Assembly (NCBI GenBank): GCA_023511625.1
Contig: JAIMBD010000009.1
Span: 1 to 64,000 of the forward strand
Source of the DNA: Bacillota bacterium
Lineage (GTDB): Bacteria > Bacillota > Sulfobacillia > Sulfobacillales > Sulfobacillaceae
DNA length: 64,000 nt
Direction: 5' to 3'
A program made the position numbers and the translations under genes. Positions 18,611 to 26,574 of the stretch are shown one piece after another. Positions within the stretch are counted from its first letter, which is position 1, and each line of letters starts with the position of its first letter. The notes under the pieces were generated by a model, which had not been told where the DNA came from, ran no database searches, and saw only the letters and a program-made list of their open reading frames with translations.

Positions 18611-19189
18611 TCAAGTCGTAAGGTCCGCCACCAAGGCGGCCACTGTGGCCGGCGCCAACACCGTCCGGTGGGAGTATTGGGAGTGCCGGATCTCCAGAGC
18701 CACCCGCCCTGCTTGGTCCGCAAGACGGCGAAGGTCCTCCGGTTGGAACCGAAACGTCAAGTAGTGCACCGAGCTCGTGGTCTCTTCCGTCGAGCGCCCG
18801 GCCTCGGCCTCGGCGGCGATGACGCGGTCTCCCAGGTCCAGCACCACCGTATGCTCGATCCCGCTCAAGGCGCGCAAGACCGCAGGGATATCATCGTCGT
18901 GCGTCAACTCGATCAACAGCGTCGCCCCGATCGCCAGCCCTTCCGGCAACAGATCGTTGTAGGTCTCGACCTCCTGCCGGATGGCCTCCGGGTCTTCGAT
19001 GTGTTCGATCCGCATCATCTCTTGGATTTGAAATCGCATGGTGTCGCGGTTCTCGAAGACCACCGCCACCCGCGGCCCCACGGCTACCCGCCGCACCTTT
19101 TTCAACGCGATGACGTGGCGGCGGAAAGCCTCCCGCTCCTGTTCATAGGCCGCATTGGACACGATGTCATCCGTGGTCAACGGTCGCAT
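18611..19189 (-). CDS. DUF3501 family protein
   Basis: A 192-residue soluble protein of the DUF3501 family, with no characterised biochemistry that I can state. It begins MRPLTTDDIV, carries an RVAVGPRVAVVFENRDTM stretch typical of the family, and ends with a VHYLTFRF…HSQYSHRT segment. Relatives commonly lie beside rubrerythrin and GlpC-like Fe-S proteins, as here: it overlaps the Fe-S protein gene by 23 bases and precedes the PerR-like regulator by 36 bp. ATG 19189 has GGGGGAG upstream; a start at 19213 is rejected. A role in oxidative-stress defence with its neighbours is inferred from context only. Confidence 0.8.
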   Translation of the reverse strand: MRPLTTDDIVSNAAYEQEREAFRRHVIALKKVRRVAVGPRVAVVFENRDTMRFQIQEMMRIEHIEDPEAIRQEVETYNDLLPEGLAIGATLLIELTHDDDIPAVLRALSGIEHTVVLDLGDRVIAAEAEAGRSTEETTSSVHYLTFRFQPEDLRRLADQAGRVALEIRHSQYSHRTVLAPATVAALVADLTT

Positions 19190-20477
19190 GGTTCTCCCCC
19201 TTGTCTTGCCCATCCATGCCGGGCGGCGTAAAGACCCCGTACGCGTACGCGAGAAGCTCTACGGGATGCCGCGGCGGCTGCCCCGCCCCCACCGCGATCT
19301 GCAGGCCGGCTAAGGCACAGTCCGAACAAGCCCGCGTCCCCCGCTGCCGCTCGAAGGCTTCAGTCATGCGCCGCGCCACGCGCTGGGAGAGGTCGAAAAA
19401 CTCGGCCTTAAATCCCCACGTGCCATCGATCCCGGCACAGGCATCGACCACCGACACGGTGGTCCCCGGAACCTGCTCCAGGAGGGATTTGGCGGCCGTC
19501 GCCAACCCCTGCGCCTTGGTGTGGCAGGATACCTGATAGGTCACCGTCCCCAAGCTGCGGGCGAACGCCGCCGGCAGCCGCCCCGACTTGAGGGCCGCCG
19601 CCAAGTACTCGGTAACGTCTTGTGTCGCCGAAGCCACCGCCTTAGCCTCATCGGTGCCCAGTAACAGGGGGTATTCTTTCTTCAACACGTAGGCGCAGGT
19701 CGGCTGCAGGGCCAAGATGGGCCGGCCGGCCTGTGCGTGCGGCGCCAAGACCGCTACGTTTTGGCGCGCGCGCCGGATGGCGCCGTCCATGTCCCCACCG
19801 TCGAGCGCCGGCATCCCGCAACACACTTGACCCTCTGGCACCGCCGGTTGCATGCCGTGCGCGCGCAGGACCGCCATGGTAGCCTGCCCGATTCCCGGCT
19901 CGTGGTATTCCACCGTGCAGGTCGAAAACACGACGACGTCTGGGGCAGGGGCCGGCGCGGAATGGCGACGCACCCAGGTCGAAAACCGGACCGGGGCGAA
20001 CCGCGGCAGTCGCCGACGCCGGTCGATACCCATGCGCCGCTCAAGCCAGGCGCGAAACCACGGTTGGCGATTGCCCCAGTTGGCCAATGCCGGCATCCGG
20101 TGACCCATGGTCCCTACCCGCTCGGGGTTACCCAGGAAGCGGTCGGCCGGCGCCAGCCCCCGACGGCGCACCCGGATGGCCCGCCAACGCAACATCAGCC
20201 GCGGGAAATCGAGATCAAAGGGGTGCGGTGGGACGTACGGACACTTCAGAAAGCAGAGTTTGCACTGGTAGCAGAGGTCTGCCACCCGGTCCATCTCCGC
20301 CTCGGCCAAGCGGCTGACGTCGTCCTCGTGACCCTCGACCGCCTCGAACAGGGCAGGAAAGGCGGGGCAGAGATTAAAGCAGAGGCGACACCCGTTACAC
20401 ACATCGAACGCCGCCCGCATATCTTGGGCGGCCGCTTCCGCATCCCAGTAGCGAGGGGACCGGGGGTTGTATTCCAT
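19167..20477 (-). CDS. GlpC-like (Fe-S)-binding oxidoreductase with CCG domain
   Basis: A 436-residue protein with two N-terminal 4Fe-4S motifs (CNGCRLCFNLCP and CYQCKLCFLKCP, residues about 27–80) and a C-terminal heterodisulfide-reductase-like cysteine-rich (CCG) region (CCGMP, SCHTKAQG, CSDC). This is the layout of GlpC and of electron-transfer subunits that pass electrons between quinone or flavoproteins and a partner. It has no flavin domain. With rubrerythrin 57 bp upstream and DUF3501 overlapping downstream, an electron-supply role for peroxide reduction is likely but inferred. Confidence 0.87.
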   Translation of the reverse strand: MEYNPRSPRYWDAEAAAQDMRAAFDVCNGCRLCFNLCPAFPALFEAVEGHEDDVSRLAEAEMDRVADLCYQCKLCFLKCPYVPPHPFDLDFPRLMLRWRAIRVRRRGLAPADRFLGNPERVGTMGHRMPALANWGNRQPWFRAWLERRMGIDRRRRLPRFAPVRFSTWVRRHSAPAPAPDVVVFSTCTVEYHEPGIGQATMAVLRAHGMQPAVPEGQVCCGMPALDGGDMDGAIRRARQNVAVLAPHAQAGRPILALQPTCAYVLKKEYPLLLGTDEAKAVASATQDVTEYLAAALKSGRLPAAFARSLGTVTYQVSCHTKAQGLATAAKSLLEQVPGTTVSVVDACAGIDGTWGFKAEFFDLSQRVARRMTEAFERQRGTRACSDCALAGLQIAVGAGQPPRHPVELLAYAYGVFTPPGMDGQDKGENHATVDHG

Positions 20478-20506
20478 GGATTCTCCTCCCCGTCTGGCAA
20501 GATCGC

Positions 20507-20528
20507 AGGGCGGGGTGTCCCCCGCCCT
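20507..20528 (-). other. Intercistronic hairpin between rubrerythrin and the Fe-S protein gene
   Basis: A perfect 9-bp stem, AGGGCGGGG (20507–20515) with CCCCGCCCT (20520–20528), and a 4-base loop occupy the 57-bp gap. No T-tract follows on the minus strand, so it may protect or process the upstream rubrerythrin mRNA instead of terminating all transcription. Confidence 0.5.
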
Positions 20529-20534
20529 CCGGCA

Positions 20535-20957
20535 TCAGCCCTTCAGCTGTTCCAGCCCTCGGGTAAAGCGGCCGGCATGACTCTTTTCGGCGCGGGCCAA
20601 CGTCTCAAACCACTCCGCGATCTCGTCGAACCCCTCCTCGCGGGCGGTCTTGGCAAAACCGGGGTACATCTGGGTGTACTCGTAGGTCTCGCCCTCGATG
20701 GCACTCTTGAGATTCTGTTCGGTGGTTCCCACCGGCGCGCCCGTCACGGGGTCGCCCACCTCTTCGAGGAACTCGAAGTGGCCAAAAGCGTGCCCCGTTT
20801 CCCCTTCGGCCACGTTGCGGAACAGACCGGCAATCTCGGGCTGACCCTCTACATCGGCCTTTTGGGCAAAGTACAGGTAGCGCCGGTTGGCCTGCGACTC
20901 CCCTGCAAATGCCTCCTTGAGGTTTTCCAGGGTCTTGGTTCCCTTCAACGACGGCAT
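20535..20957 (-). CDS. Rubrerythrin, rubredoxin-less type
   Basis: Ferritin-like diiron protein of 140 residues that reduces hydrogen peroxide in the cytoplasm. The four helices carry the metal-ligand motifs [22 protein letters not shown] and ARAEKSHAG. The C-terminal rubredoxin domain of classical rubrerythrin is absent, as in sulerythrin-type proteins, so electrons must come from another protein, perhaps the Fe-S protein encoded next. It is the first gene of the operon and is preceded by a PerR/Fur-box-like operator. Confidence 0.93.
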   Translation of the reverse strand: MPSLKGTKTLENLKEAFAGESQANRRYLYFAQKADVEGQPEIAGLFRNVAEGETGHAFGHFEFLEEVGDPVTGAPVGTTEQNLKSAIEGETYEYTQMYPGFAKTAREEGFDEIAEWFETLARAEKSHAGRFTRGLEQLKG

Positions 20958-21279
20958 GCTGCATCCTCCCTTCGCGTGGTAGGACCGCGCCTCGCCCCAC
21001 GTCCCACGGAAGCGGTGCGGAGTCCCGATGAAATCCTGCCGGTATGGCCTTATAATGGCCCTTACCTGAGAACGATTCTAAATTGAGGGCAACCGCTCGT
21101 CAAGGGGGGCGATGGAAGATCTCCCCCATGTCCCGGCGCGGCCCGCTCCCTTCCTCCGCCAAAGCGCAAGCGCCCGATCCTCCTCGCCCAGGGCCACCAA
21201 AGACGGCAACGGTCTCCGCCTTCCTCACCTGCCCAGGGTCGTCGGAAGACGAGCCGGGGGCCGCGCTCCCACCCCCGGG
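20958..21279. other. Control region upstream of rubrerythrin
   Basis: About 320 bp without a supported gene. The part nearest rubrerythrin holds a minus-strand −10 candidate TATAAG (21049–21054, 5/6) and the PerR/Fur-like box at 21067–21081, which falls about where the −35 region should be. The remaining 190 bp up to the amidotransferase stop is GC-rich and shows nothing I can support. Confidence 0.5.
21067..21081 (-). promoter_or_regulatory. PerR/Fur-box-like operator
   Basis: The 7-1-7 sequence TGAGAAC-G-ATTCTAA pairs at 5 of 7 arm positions and fits the TnAnAAnnATTnTnA framework of PerR/Fur boxes. It lies 13 bp beyond the −10 candidate TATAAG and about 110 bp from the rubrerythrin start. 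A PerR-like gene is encoded at the end of the operon it would control. Confidence 0.55.
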
Positions 21280-22014
21280 CTACGGTTCCCGGGGTCCTTC
21301 GGAGCCCGCGGCCGCCACCAATCCCCGAAATAGGGCCAAGGCCGCCGGCTCGCGGTCCACCAAGTCTTCCGGATGCCATTGCACTCCCACCCACCACTCG
21401 GGTCCGGTCCATTCGATGGCCTCGATGACGCCGTCGTCGCTTCGAGCCGCCACCCGCCATCCCTCCGGGGCCGCCCGCACCGCCTGATGGTGGAAGGAGT
21501 TTACGGGGAGCACCCGGCTTGGCACCAAAGCCGAAAGCTTGGTCCCCGGCTCTACCACCACGCGGTGCGCAAAGTGGCCGCGCCAGGTGTCGGGAGCGTG
21601 ATCGATGGTGGCAAAGCCTGCCTGGCGCAGATCCTGGATGAGTTCGGCGCCGGCCGCCACCGCTAAGACCTGCATGCCGCGACAAATGCCCAGCACCGGC
21701 AACCGGCGGCGCCGCGCCTCCGCGATGACCGCCAATTCTGCGCCATCGCGCTCCGGCACGACCCCTGTCCAATCGGTGCCCTGATCCTCCCACCCCTGCC
21801 CCCGCGGGTCGACGTCCCCCCCGCCGGTGAGGACCACTCCGTGGCAGGCGGCCAAGGCAGCTTTTGCCTCTGGCAGGCAGGGAAGGAGCACCGGGATGCC
21901 TCCGGCACGGACCACGGCCGCGGAATAGGCCAAACGGACGGCGTCGCGCGCCGTGCCCTCTCGGTCCCACACCCGCTGCGCACAAATGGCGATCACCGGA
22001 GCTTGGGCGCCCAT
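21280..22014 (-). CDS. Gamma-glutamyl-gamma-aminobutyrate hydrolase-like (class I glutamine amidotransferase fold)
   Basis: Peptidase C26/PuuD-like hydrolase of 244 residues. The nucleophile elbow LGICRGMQ, the LTGGGDVDP loop and the distal QWHPED (His/Glu) triad are present, so it should be catalytically competent toward a gamma-glutamyl bond. The substrate is uncertain because no other putrescine/GABA genes are in view. ATG 22014 is preferred to GTG 22023 because GAGGTGGGA is properly spaced before it. It is the last gene of the minus-strand run that begins with a methyltransferase at 26365. A 7-bp hairpin (21273–21294) straddles its stop codon. Confidence 0.82.
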   Translation of the reverse strand: MGAQAPVIAICAQRVWDREGTARDAVRLAYSAAVVRAGGIPVLLPCLPEAKAALAACHGVVLTGGGDVDPRGQGWEDQGTDWTGVVPERDGAELAVIAEARRRRLPVLGICRGMQVLAVAAGAELIQDLRQAGFATIDHAPDTWRGHFAHRVVVEPGTKLSALVPSRVLPVNSFHHQAVRAAPEGWRVAARSDDGVIEAIEWTGPEWWVGVQWHPEDLVDREPAALALFRGLVAAAGSEGPREP

Positions 22015-22047
22015 TGCTCCCACCTCTCTTTGCGCACGGCAGATCGA

Positions 22048-22407
22048 TTATAGTTCAGTCAAGCCAAGGCTGATGGCGATGGCGGTGTTGACCCGGGCCA
22101 TGATTTCGGGTCCCAGATGGGCCACCCGCTCTTTGAGCCGGGATTTGTCGATGGTGCGAATCTGCTCCAAGAGGATGATCGAATCGCGGTGGAGCGAAGA
22201 GTCCTCGGCTTTGAGTTCGACGTGGATGGGAAGCCGGGTCTTGAAAACCTGGGACGTGATGGCACAGACGATGGTGGTCGGGCTGTAGCGGTTTCCGATG
22301 TCGTTCTGGAGAATCAAGACCGGTCGGACCCCACCCTGCTCCGACCCTACCACCGGCGAGAGGTCCGCAAAAAAAATGTCGCCGCGCTTGACGACGGTCT
22401 CCCCCAT
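22048..22407 (-). CDS. ndoA: MazF-type endoribonuclease toxin
   Basis: PemK/MazF-fold mRNA interferase of 119 residues, starting with VKRGDIFFADLSPVVGSEQGGVRPVLILQND, the signature of the Bacillus EndoA/NdoA group, with the conserved Arg and Thr (ITSQVFKTRLP) of the active site. It is encoded 10 bp downstream of its antitoxin and downstream of alr, the same locus as in Bacillus, so it is a core chromosomal copy rather than a mobile one. Confidence 0.93.
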   Translation of the reverse strand: MGETVVKRGDIFFADLSPVVGSEQGGVRPVLILQNDIGNRYSPTTIVCAITSQVFKTRLPIHVELKAEDSSLHRDSIILLEQIRTIDKSRLKERVAHLGPEIMARVNTAIAISLGLTEL

Positions 22408-22417
22408 GGCGCCCCCA

Positions 22418-22672
22418 TTACTCGCTCGGCACCCTTGCCACCTCCCACTGCTCCTGGTCGAAAGCAGGGGTCAGGTGGTGCCATTCCTGATATCCCGCGA
22501 TCAACAGCTCGCGCAGCTTCTGCCGCTGCCGTTCCGCCAAATAAAACTCGACGCTTTCTCGAATCACTTCGCTGCGATGCCGGCGACTGTCTTCCGCCAT
22601 GGCGTCGATGGCATCTACTAAGCGATGGGGCAACCGCACCACCACGCGCCGATTGGCCTCCAACGGTGCCAC
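22418..22672 (-). CDS. ndoAI: Antitoxin of the MazF-type toxin (CopG/RHH-like)
   Basis: An 84-residue ribbon-helix-helix protein: the N-terminal RRVVVRLPHRLVDAIDAMAED strand-helix, then HRSEVIRESVEFYL, and an acidic/Trp-containing C-terminal tail expected to wrap the toxin. GTG 22672 is used; a TTG three codons later (22663) has a better-spaced GAGGTG and may be the real start. It is followed by ndoA after 10 bp. Confidence 0.88.
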   Translation of the reverse strand: MAPLEANRRVVVRLPHRLVDAIDAMAEDSRRHRSEVIRESVEFYLAERQRQKLRELLIAGYQEWHHLTPAFDQEQWEVARVPSE

Positions 22673-22727
22673 CTCTTTTCGAGCCTGGTAACGTCGCCCT
22701 CATTATAGTCGCACCAGATCGGGCGGG

Positions 22728-23849
22728 TCAACCGCACCAGACGCGCGGCACGCGCGCCGAAAGCCCCGTGACCACCTCATAGGCGATGGTCTGCGCGGCT
22801 TCGGCCAGCTCCTCGGCGGTGATGACGGCGCCCTCGTCCTCCCCCAGCAACGTCACCGGGTCGCCCACCGCCACCGGATCGCCCACCGGCACCGCCACCG
22901 TGATCTGGTCCATGGAGACGCGGCCCACGACGGGGTAACGCCGCCCGCGGATCAGGACATGGGCCCGGTTCGACCACGCCCGCCGGTAGCCATCGGCATA
23001 CCCCACCGGCACCGTCGCCAGTTGCATCGGGCTTGGCGTGTGATACGTCCGGCCATACCCCACGGAAAAGCCTTCCCCCACCTGCTTGAGGAAGACCACG
23101 CGCGACAGCCACCGGAGCGCCGGAACCAATCCGTCCGCGGCCGGATAGGGTTTGAGCCCGTACAGGCCGAGTCCCACCCGCACCATGCTCAGATGCGTCC
23201 CCGGAAAGCGTAGCGCGGCCGCGGAATTTGCGCAGTGCAGCCACGGTGGCAGAGCCTGGCGACGTCGAAGGGATTCGATGGCGTCGAGGAATCGGGCAAA
23301 CTGCAGCCGCGTGTAGCCAGGGTCCGGATGGTCCGCGTCCGCAAAATGGGTCATCACGCCGCGCCAGACCACGCCGGACGTGGATCCGAGGGCCTGGACC
23401 CACTCGGCGTCGAATCGCTCCCAGGGCACGCCGACCCGTCCCATCCCCGTATCGATTTTCAAGTGCACCCCCACGAGGCGCCCGCGCGCCACCGCTGCTT
23501 CGCCGACCTCGGCCAAGGTCTCGCGGTCGAAGACCGTCACCTCCAGGCCGTACTCTACGGCCCATGCGATTTGCTGGCCGTAACTTTGGCCCAAGACCAA
23601 GATGGGCGCCGTGATGCCCGCCTCCCGCAACGCGGCCCCTTCCTCCGCCAGCGCTACCCCAAGCCAAGTCGCCCCCGCCTCCAGCGCCGCCCGCGCCACC
23701 GGCACGGCGCCGTGTCCATACCCATCGGCCTTGACCACGGCCATGAGCGCTGTGCCCGGGCTCAAGGCGCTAACGTAACGGCGCACGTTGTGGCGAATCG
23801 CCCCAAGGTTCACCTCGGCCCAGGTGGGCCGTCCTGCGGTCTTGTCCAC
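22728..23849 (-). CDS. alr: Alanine racemase
   Basis: PLP enzyme converting L- to D-alanine for peptidoglycan. The 373 residues contain the PLP-lysine motif AVVKADGYGHG, the VRVGLGLYG segment and the RVSMDQI motif of the C-terminal beta domain holding the catalytic tyrosine region. GTG 23849 lies three bases beyond the nnr stop and has GGAAGGG eight bases upstream; longer in-frame starts would run into nnr. Gene order acpS–nnr–alr–antitoxin–toxin matches the Bacillus locus. Confidence 0.95.
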   Translation of the reverse strand: MDKTAGRPTWAEVNLGAIRHNVRRYVSALSPGTALMAVVKADGYGHGAVPVARAALEAGATWLGVALAEEGAALREAGITAPILVLGQSYGQQIAWAVEYGLEVTVFDRETLAEVGEAAVARGRLVGVHLKIDTGMGRVGVPWERFDAEWVQALGSTSGVVWRGVMTHFADADHPDPGYTRLQFARFLDAIESLRRRQALPPWLHCANSAAALRFPGTHLSMVRVGLGLYGLKPYPAADGLVPALRWLSRVVFLKQVGEGFSVGYGRTYHTPSPMQLATVPVGYADGYRRAWSNRAHVLIRGRRYPVVGRVSMDQITVAVPVGDPVAVGDPVTLLGEDEGAVITAEELAEAAQTIAYEVVTGLSARVPRVWCG

Positions 23850-23851
23850 CC

Positions 23852-25375
23852 TCAACACCCTTCCGGCAACCCCCAAGGTCGACGTTCGGCTTCCACTGCC
23901 GCCCACGCCTCAGGCAACGCATCAATCACGTCGGGAGCCACCACGGCTCGCCCCCGGTGTTCGGCGGCGAAGGTGCCACACCAGCCGTGGAGATAGACCC
24001 CGAGGGTCGCGGCCTCCCGGCCCGCCAACCCCTGTGCCCAGAGCGCCGCAATGATGCCGCTTAAAACGTCCCCGCTTCCGGCCGTAGCCAGCTCCGGGCC
24101 TCCACTCGGATTCACCGCCTGGTGCCGGCGATCGCCCACGATGGTAAACGGCCCTTTCAATACCACCGTGCCTGCATAGCGCGCCGCTGCTGCGCGGAAC
24201 GCCCCCACGCGGTCGGCGTGCACCGCCGCAGGCGAGCAGCCAAGCAGCCGCGCCATCTCGCCCTCATGCGGAGTAAGGACGACCTCCGTCGCCCGGTCCG
24301 CCCCCGGTACGGCCGTCAAGAGGCCGAGGCCGTCGCCGTCGACCACAACCGGGCGGCCCAAAGCCAAAATGCGCGCCAGCAGATTCGGGGCCAGGGCCCG
24401 CCCGCCGCCGGGGCCAAACACCACTGCATCGGCCCGACTTAACATCGCCTCCTCCGCCGGAGTCAGGCGCAACACCCGTTCTCCCGGGCGCCCCACGGGG
24501 CGGACCAACAAGGCCGGCGAGGGGCGCACCCGCGCGGCCAGAGCCTCGGGCACCCACAGCTCCACCACCCCTGCCCCAGCCCGCAGGGCGGCTTCTGCGG
24601 CCAATACCGGTGCCCCCGGCATCGCCTCGGACCCCCCGATGACCACCACCCGGCCTCGGCGATATTTATGGCGGTCCGGCAGGACCGGTGGCAGAAGACG
24701 GCGATAGGCAGCGGGAAGCGGCAGGCGCGCCCCCTCATCCCCCAGCGAGGGCAGCCCGATGTCGGCGACCCACACCTCGCCCCCACGCCCGGCACCCGGA
24801 TAGAGCACCTGCCCCCACTTGAGGGCACCAAAGGTCACCGTCCCCTCTGCCCGCAAGCCATCGGGTCCGCGGTAGACACCGGTATCGCTCTCCACTCCGC
24901 TTACGAGGTCCAAGGCCCACACCGGCAACCCCACCTCGGCCACGCGGCTCAAGGCGGAATAGGCCCACTCCCGAAGCGGCCCCGTAAGACCGGTACCCAG
25001 CACGGCGTCGACCACCCACTGGGACTGGGCCAGCGCGCGGGGGAGGTCCGACTCGGGCAGGATCTCCGCTCCGTATCCACGAGCCGCCACCACCAGCCGG
25101 TCGGCCCCGGCGAAATGGGGCACGCCCCGCAGCAGCACCACCCGCGTCGGTCGCTGCCGGGCCAGATACCGGGCCACCACCAATCCATCCCCGCCGTTCT
25201 GACCCGGTCCCACCAACACCGTGACGGGCCCTTGCGGCGCACGCGCCGTCAGCACGCCCGCTGCCTTGGCTCCGGCCACCTCCATCAGCCAGGCCGGATC
25301 CACGCCGCGTTCCACTGCCGCCTGGTCGTGGGCCCGCGCCTCGGCAGCGCCCCACACCGCATACGCGGGATTCAC
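23852..25375 (-). CDS. nnr: Bifunctional NAD(P)H-hydrate repair enzyme (epimerase + ADP/ATP-dependent dehydratase)
   Basis: Repairs hydrated NADH/NADPH. The N-terminal YjeF domain (about residues 1–210) has VLVGPGQNGGDGLVVARYL, and the C-terminal ribokinase-like domain has GGSEAMPGAPVLA, LTPHEGEMARLLG and the catalytic-site run ATAGSGDVLSG. GTG 25375 (507 aa) overlaps the acpS stop (GTGA), with AAGGAGG about 11 bases upstream. An open frame extends 115 codons further, but this is the antisense-free overlap with acpS and is compositionally Gly/Arg-rich noise. Confidence 0.93.
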   Translation of the reverse strand: MNPAYAVWGAAEARAHDQAAVERGVDPAWLMEVAGAKAAGVLTARAPQGPVTVLVGPGQNGGDGLVVARYLARQRPTRVVLLRGVPHFAGADRLVVAARGYGAEILPESDLPRALAQSQWVVDAVLGTGLTGPLREWAYSALSRVAEVGLPVWALDLVSGVESDTGVYRGPDGLRAEGTVTFGALKWGQVLYPGAGRGGEVWVADIGLPSLGDEGARLPLPAAYRRLLPPVLPDRHKYRRGRVVVIGGSEAMPGAPVLAAEAALRAGAGVVELWVPEALAARVRPSPALLVRPVGRPGERVLRLTPAEEAMLSRADAVVFGPGGGRALAPNLLARILALGRPVVVDGDGLGLLTAVPGADRATEVVLTPHEGEMARLLGCSPAAVHADRVGAFRAAAARYAGTVVLKGPFTIVGDRRHQAVNPSGGPELATAGSGDVLSGIIAALWAQGLAGREAATLGVYLHGWCGTFAAEHRGRAVVAPDVIDALPEAWAAVEAERRPWGLPEGC

Positions 25376-25764
25376 GGCCGGTCGTCCTCCTTCGCCACCG
25401 CCTCCACCACTGCCACGGCCACCACCCATGCGCGCTGGTGGCTCAGCGAGACCCAAACCTCGGCGCCTGCCTGCCTCAGCCACGCCCCTAACGGGCCGCA
25501 CACCTCGACCCGCGGCGGCCCTTCGCCCGACCGCCGGATGGCCACATCCCGCCACCGGCCACCGTGCCATCCCCCGCAGGCCTTGACCACCGCCTCCTTG
25601 GCCGCAAACCGCACCGCCAGGCGTTGGCCGCGAGTCGGTCCCGTCCCTGCCTCCGCTACCTCCTCGGCCGTAAACAGGCGACCGATGAGGCGCGGGCGCC
25701 GGTGGAGGGCTTGCTCCCACCGCGCCACCTCTACCAGGTCCACTCCGATGCCGAGGACGGCCAC
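25372..25764 (-). CDS. acpS: Holo-[acyl-carrier-protein] synthase
   Basis: Transfers 4'-phosphopantetheine from CoA to apo-ACP. The 130-residue protein has the GIGVDLVEVARWE metal-binding motif at the N-terminus and RFAAKEAVVKA, the two signatures of the family, and ends with the SLSHQRAWVVAVAVVE strand. It is positioned between the methyltransferase (1-bp gap upstream) and nnr (overlap downstream). Confidence 0.93.
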   Translation of the reverse strand: MAVLGIGVDLVEVARWEQALHRRPRLIGRLFTAEEVAEAGTGPTRGQRLAVRFAAKEAVVKACGGWHGGRWRDVAIRRSGEGPPRVEVCGPLGAWLRQAGAEVWVSLSHQRAWVVAVAVVEAVAKEDDRP

Positions 25765-25765
25765 C

Positions 25766-26365
25766 TTAGGCCGTGCCCTCCGGTTTGGCCAACACCAACC
25801 CGTACGTCACCGGTCCTGGCCGAAATTCTTCTACCAAGCGGAACCCCACCCGCGTCGCCTCGGCCACCACCACTGCCGGTGCCACGCGGTCTTCCACCGG
25901 CGGGCCCTTTTCCGTGGCTTCGGGTTTCCAGTCCACCACCACCCACAGCCCGCCCGGCTTCAAAATGCGCCACATCTCTGCCACTGCCGCCGCACGGTCC
26001 TCGACCTCATGGTACAGCGCGTGCCACAGCACCCGGTCCACGCTTTGTGCCGGCAGCCCCGTGGCCTCAGCCCGCCCGTCGCGGACCATGACCTGGGCGA
26101 GTCCGGCCTCCCGCGCCCGGTCGTGTATGGTCCCCCGCGCCACAGGGCTGGGGTCGATGGCCTCGACCAACCCGTGCCGCCCCACGGCCACGGCGATAGG
26201 CAAGGCGAAATACCCGGTCCCGGCTCCGACATCGGCCACCCGAAGCCCGGCGGCCAGCCTGAGCGCTTGGATGACGGGAGCCTTCGGCATGATCTGCTCG
26301 CGCTCGGCATGGTCCAACCGCCGCAATTTTTCCGGGTCTCGCCAGTGTTCGTATCGCCCGTGCAT
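25766..26365 (-). CDS. Class I SAM-dependent methyltransferase
   Basis: A 199-residue methyltransferase with the SAM-binding loop VADVGAGTGYFALPIA, the acidic post-II residue VEAIDPS and a LKPGGLWVVVDW post-III segment. The N-terminal HGRYEHWRDPEKLRRLDHAERE resembles UbiE/arsenite-methyltransferase-like proteins, but the substrate is unknown. ATG 26365 is preferred: AGGGGG lies six bases upstream, while the ATG at 26389 overlaps the −10 box. It probably heads the acpS–nnr–alr–toxin run. Confidence 0.82.
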   Translation of the reverse strand: MHGRYEHWRDPEKLRRLDHAEREQIMPKAPVIQALRLAAGLRVADVGAGTGYFALPIAVAVGRHGLVEAIDPSPVARGTIHDRAREAGLAQVMVRDGRAEATGLPAQSVDRVLWHALYHEVEDRAAAVAEMWRILKPGGLWVVVDWKPEATEKGPPVEDRVAPAVVVAEATRVGFRLVEEFRPGPVTYGLVLAKPEGTA

Positions 26366-26387
26366 GGACATCCCCCTTTTTCCTTGC

Positions 26388-26393
26388 ATTATA
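26388..26393 (-). promoter_or_regulatory. −10 element of the methyltransferase–acpS–alr run
   Basis: A perfect TATAAT on the minus strand, 22 bases before the chosen methyltransferase start. The −35 region is GC-rich and shows no good match. Confidence 0.55.
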
Positions 26394-26469
26394 CTGGATC
26401 GCGGGCCGACGCCGGTGCACGCCGGCCCAAAACCGCCCCAAACCGCCCTCGGGGTGGGTTGAACTTCGG

Positions 26470-26483
26470 TACAATGGTATACT
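26470..26483 (+). promoter_or_regulatory. Extended −10 promoter of the cytochrome gene
   Basis: TGGTATACT (26475–26483) is an extended −10 box; an overlapping TACAAT (26470–26475) is a second option. Both lie about 90–100 bases before the cytochrome start. No convincing −35 is present. Confidence 0.5.
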
Positions 26484-26574
26484 GGGGAAGAGGCGGGGCG
26501 CCGGAAAACCCGTGTCGCGGCGGCTCACGAAGCGCCTTGACGGTATGTCAGCGGGCTTTTAAGGAGGTCTAGGC

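Noticed and set aside
21083-21487. Plus-strand frame in the region between rubrerythrin and the amidotransferase
   Set aside because: It overlaps the amidotransferase 3' half in antisense, has a Pro/Ser/Arg-rich composition and no ribosome site.
22048-22672. Toxin–antitoxin pair as a sign of a mobile element
   Set aside because: The pair lies at its ancestral place next to alr and acpS, with composition like its neighbours and no flanking repeats.
25376-25720. N-terminal extension of nnr across acpS
   Set aside because: It would read through acpS in another frame; AcpS motifs are intact, and the extension is Gly/Arg-rich without domain content.
24668-26572. Plus-strand open frame of 634 codons antisense to nnr, acpS and the methyltransferase
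   Set aside because: It spans three clearly recognised genes on the other strand and shows only low-complexity composition.
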